The position numbers were made by a program, and so were the translations under genes. Source: Alcaligenes sp. SDU_A2 (lineage in GTDB: Bacteria > Pseudomonadota > Gammaproteobacteria > Burkholderiales > Burkholderiaceae_B). From it: a DNA stretch of 64,000 nucleotides. Location of the stretch: the NCBI RefSeq assembly GCF_038237375.1, contig NZ_CP151273.1:1116001-1180000 (forward strand), written 5' to 3'. Below, piece after piece: positions 25,770 to 36,083 of the stretch. The notes beneath the pieces were generated by a model, which was not told the DNA's origin, ran no database searches, and worked only from the letters and a program-made list of their open reading frames with translations. Every line of letters starts with the position of its first letter. Position 1 is the stretch's first letter.

Positions 25770-27173
25770 ATGAGCAGCGGTTTCCTGGGTAATGAACCAA
25801 TTGTGTATGTTTGGGAGGGGGCGTCCGATCTGGCGGCGCGTGCCGAGCGTGCCCTGGACAGTTCCTCGGTGGCTGTACTGCGTGTGGACCCGTCGCTGCA
25901 ATTGGACACCCAGACCTATCCTACCCAGCAGGCGGTGGCACTGGTGTCGGTCAGCGTCATGGCGCAAGGCCGGTTCGAGCAGCACGATTGGCTGGTCAGG
26001 CATGCCATACCGGTCATCTGGGTGGCCTCACAAGAACGCAGCTACGATCCACGCTTTTATCCGTCCGCTTATTCGTATACCTTGCCGCTGACATTTAGCG
26101 GGGCGCAGTTACGTGCTTTAGTGGCCAAGCTGGCCGGTCTGGCGGCTCAGGCCGAGCGCTCCGAGCAAGTAGGGGCACATCCGCTGGTGGCCGTATCGCC
26201 GCCGATGCGGGCCTTGCTGGCCGAGGCGGATATGTACGCCGACAGTGGGGCCAGCGTATTGATTCACGGTGAAACCGGCGTGGGCAAGGAGCGTATCGCC
26301 CGCTTGTTGCATGAACGCTCCAGGCGGTCCCAAGGGCCTTTTGTGCCTGTCAATTGCGGCGCTGTCCCCGAGGGGCTGTTTGAAGCTCACTTTTTTGGTC
26401 ATGCCAAAGGAGCGTTCACGGGAGCCATCGGCGCGCATAAAGGGTATTTCGAGCAGGCCGACCAAGGCACCTTGTTTTTGGATGAAATCGGCGATCTTCC
26501 TTTGCATCAGCAGGTCAAGTTGCTGCGTGTGCTGGAGCAGCGCACGGTTACCCGGCTGGGGGCCACACAAGATATTTCCGTGGACTTTCGCATGGTGGCG
26601 GCGACCAACAAAAATTTGTTGGACTTGGTGCGTACCGGGCAGTTTCGCGCCGATCTGTACTACCGGTTGGCCGTGGTCGAATTAGTCATACCGAATCTGG
26701 AGCAGCGTGGGCCGCAGGAAAAAATTGCTATTTTTTGCGCCTTGCTCGAACAGGAACTGCAGTGCGACATCGAGGACATACCGCAGTGGGTACTCGATAC
26801 GGTCGGCAGCATGCGCTTTAATGGCAATGTGCGCGAACTGGCCAATCTGGTCGAGCGTGTCGCCGTCATGAGCAAGCAGTTCGGGGCATGGGAATCAGTA
26901 CACCTGCGTCAGGTGCTCGAGCGTTTCAATGCTCCGCTAGAGTCGCAGGCTATGCCGGGAGGCGATGTCGCGCCGCTGCGCCAGTACCAGGTACCGATAC
27001 CGGCTTTGAGCGAAGCTGAGCAGCACGAACGGGATCGTATCGTGGCGGCCTTGGATTCGCAGAGCTGGCGTCGGCAGGACACCGCGGCTGTTTTGGGAAT
27101 ATCTCGTAAGGTTTTGTGGGAAAAAATGCGTAAATTCAACATAAAGGCACAAGATGCCACAAGTGACGTTTAG
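25770..27173 (+). CDS. Sigma-54 enhancer-binding transcriptional activator
   Basis: 467-aa NtrC-class regulator. The N-terminal 140 residues are receiver-sized but lack obvious phospho-acceptor motifs. The AAA+ domain follows, with Walker A GETGVGKE (167-174), the sigma-54-contact loop GAFTGA (214-219) and Walker B LFLDE (235-239). The C-terminus is a Fis-type helix-turn-helix ([20 protein letters not shown]). It is the last gene of the Tad cluster. The only perfect sigma-54 promoters seen in the window drive the two repeat lipoproteins, which makes them candidate targets; no such promoter was found before flp. A phosphorylation-independent or degenerate-receiver control is possible. Confidence 0.93.
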   Translation: MSSGFLGNEPIVYVWEGASDLAARAERALDSSSVAVLRVDPSLQLDTQTYPTQQAVALVSVSVMAQGRFEQHDWLVRHAIPVIWVASQERSYDPRFYPSAYSYTLPLTFSGAQLRALVAKLAGLAAQAERSEQVGAHPLVAVSPPMRALLAEADMYADSGASVLIHGETGVGKERIARLLHERSRRSQGPFVPVNCGAVPEGLFEAHFFGHAKGAFTGAIGAHKGYFEQADQGTLFLDEIGDLPLHQQVKLLRVLEQRTVTRLGATQDISVDFRMVAATNKNLLDLVRTGQFRADLYYRLAVVELVIPNLEQRGPQEKIAIFCALLEQELQCDIEDIPQWVLDTVGSMRFNGNVRELANLVERVAVMSKQFGAWESVHLRQVLERFNAPLESQAMPGGDVAPLRQYQVPIPALSEAEQHERDRIVAALDSQSWRRQDTAAVLGISRKVLWEKMRKFNIKAQDATSDV

Positions 27174-27232
27174 AATACGCACTGCTCTCTAGATCAAGCG
27201 AATCACAATAAATGGACTTACAAGGGAAGGGT

Positions 27233-27949
27233 ATGGTGATCCTTAGTCGCAAGACAGGCGTGGCTCTGTCGTTGGGTGCGCTGTTTGCGCTGTCGGCATG
27301 TAGTTCCGTGTCCTTGAAGCAGGAGCCGCAGCGGCCCGTGGTGGCGCAGACTCAGAATGAGGCCGTTCAGGAGGTAGAGCCGGTCGCTCCTGCCGCCGCG
27401 CCTGCGGCACCGGCCAGCCGGCCAGCCGCCACGTTAAATACCACGGTTTCCGAACTGCAGCAGCTTATCCAGGCGCGTGGCGTGCAGGAACTGCGTACCG
27501 CCTATAACGGTCGTTACGGTGCCAGCCTGCTGTTTGCATCCGAGAACCTGACGTATTACGTGGCCCTGTTTCAGCAACGCGAGTTCTGGCGGGTGTTCAA
27601 GACCAGCGATGCGGACCTGGCCGAGCGTATGTATACTCAGTACCGCCAGGATACGGTGGACTATGCCGCTTCGGATCTGGAACGGATCAAGCTGCAGGCC
27701 GAAGTAGCCCGTACCGAAAAAGAATTGACCGAGAGCGCCGATCAATTGACCGTGTTGCAGAACGATCTGGTCATGCAGCGTCAGCAGGAAGCCTTGGCCA
27801 TTGCCCAGCGTGAAGAGGCCCGCCGCCAAGCACAGGCTCTGGCCGAACAGGAACGCGACGCACGCGACCAACTGCGCGAATTACAGCGTCAGATCAAAGA
27901 GCTGGAGCAACAGCGCGCCGGCATGCTGGAGCGCCAGAAACGGCGCTGA
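27233..27949 (+). CDS. DUF2968 coiled-coil lipoprotein
   Basis: 238 aa. The start at 27233 is favoured (AGGGAAGGG directly upstream) over 27212, which has none. Lipobox LSAC, Ala/Pro-rich linker, then TVSELQQLIQARGVQELRTA and GASLLFASENLTYYVALFQQ, which fit the DUF2968 family of betaproteobacteria. The C-terminal 90 residues are a Glu/Gln/Arg-rich coiled coil. Function unknown; periplasmic, lipid-anchored. Confidence 0.8.
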   Translation: MVILSRKTGVALSLGALFALSACSSVSLKQEPQRPVVAQTQNEAVQEVEPVAPAAAPAAPASRPAATLNTTVSELQQLIQARGVQELRTAYNGRYGASLLFASENLTYYVALFQQREFWRVFKTSDADLAERMYTQYRQDTVDYAASDLERIKLQAEVARTEKELTESADQLTVLQNDLVMQRQQEALAIAQREEARRQAQALAEQERDARDQLRELQRQIKELEQQRAGMLERQKRR

Positions 27950-27962
27950 CCGTCGCACCCCA

Positions 27963-28004
27963 AGCAAAAAAGCCGCAGCGGTGCCAGCCCTGCGGTTTTT
28001 TTGC
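27963..28004. terminator. Bidirectional terminator between DUF2968 and VWA genes
   Basis: AGCAAAAAAGCCGCAG pairs with CTGCGGTTTTTTTGCT around an 11-nt loop, giving A- and T-runs on both sides. It serves both convergent genes. Confidence 0.9.
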
Positions 28005-28006
28005 TT

Positions 28007-29179
28007 TTATCGGGACAGGTGTCGCATGGCCTCTTCCAGACCTGCCGTGGTGACCGGGTACATATGGCCGGACATCAGGTTTTCGATGATGGCGATGGAT
28101 TGGCGGTAGGGCCAGTAGGCGCGCGGTTCGGGGTTCAGCCAGACGGCACGCGGCCAGTGCTCTTGCAGGCGTTGCAGCCAGGCCGCACCGGTTTCCGGGT
28201 TGTAATGTTCGACCGAACCGCCGGGGGCCATGATTTCGTACGGACTCATGGTGGCATCGCCCACGATAATGACGCGCCAGTCCTCGTTGTACTTGCGCAG
28301 CAGATCCCAGGTATCCAGACGTTCGTCGTGACGGCGCGAATTGTGTCGCCAAAGTGTCTCGTACACGCAATTGTGGAAGTAGTAGGCTTCCAGATGCTTG
28401 AATTCGGAGCGCGCCGCCGAGAACAGGGCTTCAACCTGGGCGATATGGTCGTCCATGCTGCCGCCCACATCCAGCAGTATCAACACGTTGACGCGGTTCT
28501 GCCGTTCCGCGCGCATCTGCAGATCCAACAAACCGGCATTGCGCGCCGTCTCGCGTATGGTGCTGTCCAGATCCAGTTCGTTGGGTGCGCCTTCGCGGGC
28601 AAAGCGCCGCAGTCGGCGCAACGCCATCTTGAAATTGCGCGTGCCTAATTCCTGGCTGTCGTCGTAGTCCTGAAATTCGCGTTTTTCCCAGACTTTGATG
28701 GCCGTGCGGTTTCCTGCCGATGGCCCGCCCAGGCGTATGCCTTCGGGGTGGTAGCCGCCGTGGCCAAAAGGGGATGAGCCGCCGGTGCCGATCCACTTGC
28801 TGCCGCCTGCGTGGCGCTCTTTCTGTTCGTTCAAGCGCTCTTTGAACATCTCCAGCAATCGGTCCAGGCCGTGTTTTTCCAGGGCGGCTTTTTCTTCCGG
28901 ACTCAGGTGCTTGGTCAGTGTCTGGCGCAACCAGTCCTCGGGCAGCACTTTGCCTTCTTCCAGGGCTTGCAGTTGCGGGGCGTAGAACTCGCCGAAGGCT
29001 TGGTCAAAACGGTCGTAGAGTGTCTCGTCCTTGATCAAGACCAGTCTGGACAAGGTGTAGAACTCGTCCAGGCTGGGCGGCATGATGCCTTGGCGCAAGG
29101 CGTCCAGCAGCGTCAGATGCTCCTGGATGGAAACGGGCAGGCCGCGGGTGCGCAGGTGGTAGAAGAACTCAAGCAGCAT
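28007..29179 (-). CDS. VWA domain-containing protein, CoxE-like
   Basis: 390 aa. The N-terminus (FFYHLRTRGLPVSIQEHLTL) is the conserved start of CoxE-like proteins that act with MoxR AAA+ ATPases. The von Willebrand A domain begins near residue 225 with LILLDVGGSMDD, a MIDAS-like DxGGS. The set MoxR/GNAT/VWA is transcribed together, and this gene overlaps the GNAT gene by 11 bp. MoxR-VWA pairs typically remodel or insert cofactors in a partner complex; the client is unknown. Confidence 0.87.
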   Translation of the reverse strand: MLLEFFYHLRTRGLPVSIQEHLTLLDALRQGIMPPSLDEFYTLSRLVLIKDETLYDRFDQAFGEFYAPQLQALEEGKVLPEDWLRQTLTKHLSPEEKAALEKHGLDRLLEMFKERLNEQKERHAGGSKWIGTGGSSPFGHGGYHPEGIRLGGPSAGNRTAIKVWEKREFQDYDDSQELGTRNFKMALRRLRRFAREGAPNELDLDSTIRETARNAGLLDLQMRAERQNRVNVLILLDVGGSMDDHIAQVEALFSAARSEFKHLEAYYFHNCVYETLWRHNSRRHDERLDTWDLLRKYNEDWRVIIVGDATMSPYEIMAPGGSVEHYNPETGAAWLQRLQEHWPRAVWLNPEPRAYWPYRQSIAIIENLMSGHMYPVTTAGLEEAMRHLSR

Positions 29180-29789
29180 GGCCGTACTGCGCTAAGCGTT
29201 CGAGTAGGCGCGCGCGCGACGACGGCCATTCCTGGGCAAGCAGACTGTAGAGCATGGTGTCGCGAACCGTGCCGTCGCGCCGCAGAATATGGTGGCGCAT
29301 ACGGCCTTCAAACTGTGCGCCCAGGCGTGCGATGGCCTGCTGAGAGGCCACATTCAGATTGTCCGTGCGCCAGCCTACAGCGGCGGCACCCAAGGTATTG
29401 AAGGCGTGATCCAGCAAGAGCAGTTTGCAGGCCGTGTTGACGTGGCTGCGCTGCATGCGCTTGGCATACCAGGTATAGCCGATGTCCAGCCGCGCCACGC
29501 TGGGGTCTATATGGTAGTAGCGTGTCGTGCCCACGGCCTGTCCGCTGGTCAGGTCACGCACCAGAAAGGGCAGCATATGACCTTGCTGCAACCCGTCCAG
29601 CGCGACGCGCACGTATTGCTCGGCCTGACCGGGGCCGGGGACGCCGGCAAAACGCAAGGTCCATAGTTCGCCGTCGGCAGCGGCTTGCTCCAGCAGGGGC
29701 GTGTGTTCGGCTTGCAAAGGGTCCAGGCGCACCCCCCAGCCTTGCAGCGTCGTCGGGGCAATGGGGGTCGAAAAGGCGTGGTGCGTCAT
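29169..29789 (-). CDS. GNAT-family N-acetyltransferase (RimJ/RimL-like)
   Basis: 206 aa. The acetyltransferase fold shows VRLDPLQAEHTPLLEQAAAD, YYHIDPSVARLDIGYTWYA, and the acetyl-CoA region with LLLDHAFNTLGAAAVGWRTD, NVASQQAIARLGAQFEGRMR. GAGG precedes the ATG. It sits one base after the MoxR stop and overlaps the VWA gene, so it is locked into that operon. Substrate unknown. Confidence 0.85.
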   Translation of the reverse strand: MTHHAFSTPIAPTTLQGWGVRLDPLQAEHTPLLEQAAADGELWTLRFAGVPGPGQAEQYVRVALDGLQQGHMLPFLVRDLTSGQAVGTTRYYHIDPSVARLDIGYTWYAKRMQRSHVNTACKLLLLDHAFNTLGAAAVGWRTDNLNVASQQAIARLGAQFEGRMRHHILRRDGTVRDTMLYSLLAQEWPSSRARLLERLAQYGHAA

Positions 29790-29790
29790 G

Positions 29791-30666
29791 TCAGCCTCGA
29801 CGTTGGGTTCTTTGGCTCATCGCGGCCAGGCGCTGCATCAGGGAAAGATCTTGTTCGTTCTTGAGCAGCGCCCCTGCCATCGGTGGCAGTCCGTGGTCCA
29901 GCTCCTGCAGGGCACTGGCCGGGACATCGTGGGCCAGAAGCAGATGCAGCCAATCCAGAAACTCCGAGGTGGATGGCTTTTTCTTCAAGCCGGGGACGTC
30001 GCGCAAGGCAAAGAAGGTGTCCAGCGCACTACCCAGAATGTCGCTGCGCAGGTTCGGGTAATGCACCGCCACGATCTGTTCCATGGTGGCCCGCTCCGGG
30101 AAACGGATGTAGTGAAAAAAGCAACGGCGCAAAAAAGCGTCCGGCAAGTCTTTCTCGTTGTTCGAGGTAATGATGATCAGCGGCCGGTGTATGGCTTTGA
30201 CGGTCTGGCGTGTCTCGTACACATGAAACTCCATGCGATCGAGCTCTTGCAGCAAATCGTTGGGAAACTCGATATCGGCCTTGTCGATTTCGTCGATCAG
30301 CACCACGCTGGGCTGCTCGGATTCGAATGCTTGCCAGAGCACGCCTTGCACGATGTAGTTGCCGATGTCGCGTACTTTTTCCTCGCCCAGCTGCGAGTCG
30401 CGCAGACGCGAGACGGCGTCATACTCGTACAGCCCCTGGTGTGCCTTGGTGGTGGATTTGATGTGCCATTGCAGCAGAGGGCGCTCCAGGGCGCGCGCCA
30501 CTTCCAGGGCCAGCAGTGTCTTGCCCGTGCCGGGCTCGCCCTTGATCAGTAGCGGACGTTGCAGTGCCAAAGCGGCATTGACCGCCAGTTTCAGGTCATC
30601 GGTGGCAACGTACTGGTCGGTCCCTTCAAAAGAGGCGGGTGCGTCGGAACGGTAAGCGGTGGTCAT
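29791..30666 (-). CDS. MoxR-family AAA+ ATPase
   Basis: 291 aa. Walker A is GEPGTGKTLLALEVA, Walker B is VVLIDEIDKAD, sensor 1 is LIIITSNNEKDL and the arginine-finger region is RRCFFHYIRFP. These features and the DLKLAVNAALAL start place it in MoxR. It is first gene of the MoxR-GNAT-VWA operon and is divergent from the cytochrome c genes. Confidence 0.93.
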   Translation of the reverse strand: MTTAYRSDAPASFEGTDQYVATDDLKLAVNAALALQRPLLIKGEPGTGKTLLALEVARALERPLLQWHIKSTTKAHQGLYEYDAVSRLRDSQLGEEKVRDIGNYIVQGVLWQAFESEQPSVVLIDEIDKADIEFPNDLLQELDRMEFHVYETRQTVKAIHRPLIIITSNNEKDLPDAFLRRCFFHYIRFPERATMEQIVAVHYPNLRSDILGSALDTFFALRDVPGLKKKPSTSEFLDWLHLLLAHDVPASALQELDHGLPPMAGALLKNEQDLSLMQRLAAMSQRTQRRG

Positions 30667-30741
30667 GTTGCGTATCCTGTTGCTGACGTCAAATATTGAT
30701 CTGTCAAGAATGGGTTTTCAGGGATAAACACTATATCAATC

Positions 30742-30756
30742 ATACTTGGCAAGTAT
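30742..30756. promoter_or_regulatory. Palindrome ATACTT-GGC-AAGTAT in divergent intergenic region
   Basis: A 6+6 bp perfect inverted repeat between the MoxR start (30666) and the cytochrome c start (30926). It resembles an operator for a dimeric regulator. Which of the two transcripts it controls cannot be seen. Confidence 0.4.
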
Positions 30757-30925
30757 CATACAATCGACGCAGGGCAAAGGGTTCTCCTGCGCCCTGGTAC
30801 TCGTCGGTCAGCATCACAGAGCCAGGTGTCGCGTTGTCCCACCCCGTGCTGTATTTGACGCAGAGAACCTGACCCGGACCGTTTTCAACTCCACGACAAA
30901 GCGAATAGCGATGAGGAAGTTGCAA

Positions 30926-31267
30926 ATGAAGCGGTATGTCTCTTTTATTTTTCTGGCCGCATCGTTCTGTACCGGCCTTCCGGCCCTGGCGCAGAATGCT
31001 CCGGCTGTTCAGGCCAATCCCCAGGCCGCGCACGACAAAATTTCCATGTGCATAGGCTGTCACGGCCTGCCCGGCTACAAGGCCAGCTTCCCCGAGGTAT
31101 ATCACGTGCCCAAGATCGCAGGGCAGGGCGCGGCCTATATCCAGGCGGCGCTGAAGGAATACGCCAGCGGTGCCCGTAGCTTTCCGACGATGCAGGCCAT
31201 CGCGCAAAGCCTGTCCGAACAGGACATGGCCGATATAGCCGCGTATTACGCCGGCATCAAACCATAA
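30926..31267 (+). CDS. Exported monohaem cytochrome c
   Basis: 113 aa. The start at 30926 follows GAGGAAG (spacing about 8) and gives a normal signal peptide (FIFLAASFCTGLPALAQ). The haem site is CIGCH; the probable axial Met lies in the PTMQAIAQSL segment. Class I, c553/c4-like small cytochrome. It is paired with a second cytochrome 14 bp downstream, suggesting a two-protein electron-transfer step in the periplasm. Confidence 0.88.
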   Translation: MKRYVSFIFLAASFCTGLPALAQNAPAVQANPQAAHDKISMCIGCHGLPGYKASFPEVYHVPKIAGQGAAYIQAALKEYASGARSFPTMQAIAQSLSEQDMADIAAYYAGIKP

Positions 31268-31281
31268 GAAAGGGGGCGAGC

Positions 31282-31644
31282 ATGCAAAAAACAGTACTGC
31301 TGGCAGCGACACTGCTGGCCTGGACGGGCACGGCTTGGGCGGCCGATGATGTCAAGGTCGTGGGCGAGGCCGCCTGGAAGAAATTCAACTGTGCATCCTG
31401 TCATGGCGCGGATGCCAAGACGCCGTTAAATCCCGACTACCCGATACTGGCCGGGCAGCATGCGGATTATCTGCGCCAGTCCCTGATGGCTTACCAGCGT
31501 GGCCAGGCCGGCGCGCCCGCCACGGCGAATATTCGCAAGAATGCCGTCATGGGGGCGATGGCGGCAAGCCTGGGGCAGGCGGACATCGATAGCATTTCGG
31601 TTTGGCTGGCCAGCCTTCCCGGCCCCTTGTCAACGCATAAATAA
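31282..31644 (+). CDS. Exported monohaem cytochrome c (second)
   Basis: 120 aa with signal peptide ending AWA, haem site CASCHG, and Met-containing segment NAVMGAMAASL. It is similar in size and layout to the preceding cytochrome and likely co-transcribed. It ends 3 bp before the convergent DUF1841 stop with no terminator between them. Confidence 0.88.
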   Translation: MQKTVLLAATLLAWTGTAWAADDVKVVGEAAWKKFNCASCHGADAKTPLNPDYPILAGQHADYLRQSLMAYQRGQAGAPATANIRKNAVMGAMAASLGQADIDSISVWLASLPGPLSTHK

Positions 31645-31647
31645 ATT

Positions 31648-32076
31648 TTAATTACGGGTGGCCCGGCGCAGGATCAGTTCGATATAGCGTTCGTTGTTCA
31701 GTGGCGTGCCCAGGCGCTGGGCTTCCCAGATGACTTCACCCAAGGCGTCCATGATGATGTGGGCGGCTTCGTGGCGATCGTGCGTAGTCAACAGTTTTTG
31801 GTACGCGGCTTTGATGCCTGGCGGCTGGTCGATGGAGAGCTGCTCGTCGATGGCCAGGTGCATGGACAGGTGCAAAAAGGGATTGGTGCGTCCTTGCTCG
31901 ACCGAATAGTTCTGCTCGACAGCATCTGGGTTGCTCAGATCATCGTGGTATTCGGGGTGCTGTCGCATCAGGTCCACAGCCATGGTTTCCAGGGCGGTCA
32001 GCAGGTGGCCGCCCTGGTGCTTTTGCCAGGCTTCGATGAAGAATTGGCGGACCTGTTCGCGGGAAGGATTGAACAT
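31648..32076 (-). CDS. DUF1841 family protein
   Basis: 142 aa starting MFNPSREQVRQFFIEAWQKH, the family signature; later NPFLHLSMHLAIDEQLSIDQ and HDRHEAAHIIMDALGEVIWE. Cytosolic protein of unknown function common in beta- and gammaproteobacteria. The conserved His/Glu pairs could bind metal, which is only inference. Confidence 0.85.
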   Translation of the reverse strand: MFNPSREQVRQFFIEAWQKHQGGHLLTALETMAVDLMRQHPEYHDDLSNPDAVEQNYSVEQGRTNPFLHLSMHLAIDEQLSIDQPPGIKAAYQKLLTTHDRHEAAHIIMDALGEVIWEAQRLGTPLNNERYIELILRRATRN

Positions 32077-32336
32077 GGTTTAGTCTTGAAATAAAAAAAT
32101 CCGTAACCGGGCATGCGCACGTCGGTATTGGATGAGTGTACGCGCCTTGTGCACGCCTATGTGCGGTACGTGTAGAATCAATAGCCGGCACAGAATGGAG
32201 ACATTCTTGGCAAACATTGAGTCTGCAGGCGCATGATTGCGCAGGAATTAAGTTAAACTCTTATATAAGACTCCGGAAACGCCGACGCGTTCCGTGTTTA
32301 GCCATTTTCTATTATTGGAGCACAACTGGAGCATCC

Positions 32337-33593
32337 ATGTCTTATCAGCACATCAAGATCCCCGCGTCGGGGCAGAAAATCACGGTCAACGCGGACTTTT
32401 CCCTGAACGTCCCCGATCAACCCATCGTTCCTTACATCGAGGGCGATGGCACGGGCGTGGACATCTCGCCTGTCATGATCAAGGTGGTTGACGCTGCCGT
32501 GGCCAAGGCCTACGGCGGCAAGCGCCAGATCCATTGGATGGAAGTCTACGCCGGCGAAAAATCCACCCAGGTCTACGGTTCGGACGTCTGGCTGCCCGAA
32601 GAAACGCTGGACGCCGTCAAGGATTACGTCGTTTCCATCAAAGGCCCCCTGACCACGCCCGTAGGCGGCGGCATCCGTTCCCTGAACGTGGCCCTGCGTC
32701 AGCAACTGGACCTGTACGTCTGCCTGCGCCCTGTGCGTTACTTCACCGGCGTTCCTTCGCCTGTGCGTGAACCCCAGAAGACCAATATGGTCATCTTCCG
32801 CGAGAACTCGGAAGACATCTACGCCGGTATCGAATTCGAAGCCGAATCCGAAAACGCCAAGAAACTGATCGACTTCCTGCAGAACTCGCTGGGCGTCAAC
32901 AAGATCCGCTTCCCAGGCACCTCGGGCATCGGCGTCAAGCCCGTGTCGCGCGAAGGTACCGAGCGCCTGGTGCGCAAGGCCATCCAGTACGCCATCGACA
33001 ACGATCGCTCCTCTGTGACTATCGTTCACAAAGGCAACATCATGAAGTTCACCGAAGGCGGCTTCCGTGACTGGGCTTACGCTCTGGCCCAGAAGGAATT
33101 CGGTGCCGAACTGATCGACGGCGGCCCATGGTGCAAGTTCAAGAATCCCAAGACCGGTCGCGAGATCACGGTCAAGGATTCGATTGCCGACGCCTTCCTG
33201 CAGCAGATCCTGCTGCGTCCTGCCGAATACGATGTCATCGCCACACTGAACCTGAACGGCGACTACATCTCCGACGCTCTGGCTGCCCAGGTTGGCGGTA
33301 TCGGCATTGCTCCCGGCGCGAACCTGTCCGATTCCGTGGCCATGTTCGAAGCCACGCACGGCACGGCTCCCAAGTACGCCGGCAAGGACTACGTGAACCC
33401 AGGTTCGCTGATCCTGTCCGCCGAAATGATGCTGCGTCACATGGGCTGGACCGAAGCGGCCGACCTGATCATTGCCAGCATGGAAAAATCCATCACGTCC
33501 CGCAAGGTCACTTATGACTTTGCTCGCTTGATGGAAGGCGCCACTCAGGTGTCGTGCTCCGGTTTCGGCGAAGTCATGATCGAAAACATGTAA
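32337..33593 (+). CDS. icd: NADP-dependent isocitrate dehydrogenase
   Basis: TCA-cycle enzyme converting isocitrate to 2-oxoglutarate. The 418-aa protein starts at 32337 (GGAG 5 nt upstream). Motifs include the phosphorylatable Ser region [35 protein letters not shown], the metal-binding Asp region [17 protein letters not shown] and the NADP motif [15 protein letters not shown]. Length and sequence match the E. coli-type homodimeric enzyme. Confidence 0.97.
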   Translation: MSYQHIKIPASGQKITVNADFSLNVPDQPIVPYIEGDGTGVDISPVMIKVVDAAVAKAYGGKRQIHWMEVYAGEKSTQVYGSDVWLPEETLDAVKDYVVSIKGPLTTPVGGGIRSLNVALRQQLDLYVCLRPVRYFTGVPSPVREPQKTNMVIFRENSEDIYAGIEFEAESENAKKLIDFLQNSLGVNKIRFPGTSGIGVKPVSREGTERLVRKAIQYAIDNDRSSVTIVHKGNIMKFTEGGFRDWAYALAQKEFGAELIDGGPWCKFKNPKTGREITVKDSIADAFLQQILLRPAEYDVIATLNLNGDYISDALAAQVGGIGIAPGANLSDSVAMFEATHGTAPKYAGKDYVNPGSLILSAEMMLRHMGWTEAADLIIASMEKSITSRKVTYDFARLMEGATQVSCSGFGEVMIENM

Positions 33594-33626
33594 TCGTTGC
33601 GGGCCATTGTGCCTGCTCGATACAGA

Positions 33627-33662
33627 AAAAGCCGTCGGCCTTGCAGGTCGGCGGCTTTTTTA
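33627..33662 (+). terminator. Intrinsic terminator after icd
   Basis: GCCGTCGGCC pairs with GGTCGGCGGC (33631-33640 with 33646-33655, two G-T wobbles) around TTGCA, followed by T6. Confidence 0.88.
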
Positions 33663-33735
33663 CTGTTCTGTCCGTTCCGGTGCCGGGTGTCATGTTTGCC
33701 TGGGCCAGGGCATCACATCAGAAAGGGGTAAGCGC

Positions 33736-34059
33736 ATGCGTGAAGGATTGGAAAAACTGCTGGCGGCGGGCAAGGATAGCGCCTTGTTGCGTCTGGGTCT
33801 GGGCAATGCCTGTCTTGCCGATGGCGACTTGGCGATGGCCGAGGAGCACCTGCGCCGTGCCGTTTGCATGGACGCGAACTATACGGCAGCCTGGAAACAG
33901 TTGGGACGGGTCTTATTGGACAGTGCCCAGCCGACACAGGCACAACATGCGCTGGAGCAAGGGCTGGAGGTGGCGCGCCGTCACGGTGACAAGCAGGCGG
34001 AAAAAGAAATGCAGGTTTTTTTGAAGCGTGCTTTGAAGGCGCAGTCAGCAGGAAAATAA
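33736..34059 (+). CDS. Small tetratricopeptide-repeat protein
   Basis: 107 aa. The start at 33736 follows AAAGGGG; the longer frame from 33607 begins in the icd terminator. Three TPR-like helices are visible: LRLGLGNACLADGDLAMAEE, NYTAAWKQLGRVLLDSAQPT and AQHALEQGLEVARRHGD. Cytosolic, no signal. Probably an adaptor; partner unknown. Confidence 0.75.
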   Translation: MREGLEKLLAAGKDSALLRLGLGNACLADGDLAMAEEHLRRAVCMDANYTAAWKQLGRVLLDSAQPTQAQHALEQGLEVARRHGDKQAEKEMQVFLKRALKAQSAGK

Positions 34060-34128
34060 TAATTTAAGCTTAAAAAGAAAGGTGCCTTCTTAGTTCTGTT
34101 TGAGGCGGTATCAGTGCATTCCCTAAGT

Positions 34129-34157
34129 GTGACATTGTCATAATTGGGGCACAATAC
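34129..34157 (+). promoter_or_regulatory. Candidate sigma-70 promoter
   Basis: GTGACA (34129-34134), 17-bp spacer, CAATAC (34152-34157). It lies upstream of a short terminated stretch without a gene. Confidence 0.35.
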
Positions 34158-34163
34158 GTTTCA

Positions 34164-34292
34164 TGCAGGTGAGGAGACAAAGCCCGCTTAAGCAGGCAAC
34201 AAGACCGACACTGATTGGTCGCCATTATAAAAGCAATAGGCAGTACAACATAACAACAACAAGAAGAAGCCACCCGTAAGGGTGGCTTTTTT
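34164..34292 (+). ncRNA. Candidate small RNA, about 130 nt
   Basis: Between the TPR gene and the convergent Smr gene a promoter-like element is followed after about 130 bp by a strong terminator, with an unstructured CAACAACAAGAAGAAG-type linker and a short internal stem (GCCCGCTTAAGCAGGC region). A 38-codon open frame from 34163 is basic and not convincing. The stretch could instead be the 3' UTR of the TPR gene. Confidence 0.35.
34269..34292 (+). terminator. Intrinsic terminator
   Basis: GCCACCC-GTAA-GGGTGGC (34269-34275 with 34280-34286) followed by T6. It terminates rightward transcription; read from the other strand the T-tract is poor (CTTCTTCTTG), so it serves the Smr gene less well. 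Confidence 0.92.
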
Positions 34293-34323
34293 GATGTCTG
34301 GTCCAGATGTGGACGATAAACGG

Positions 34324-36070
<1,747 letters not shown>

Positions 36071-36083
36071 TTATAATGAGTCC

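Noticed and set aside
32298-33440. Long minus-strand frame opposite icd
   Set aside because: Shadow frame in a highly codon-biased gene.
34163-34279. 38-codon frame inside the candidate small RNA
   Set aside because: No ribosome site and highly basic, repetitive composition.
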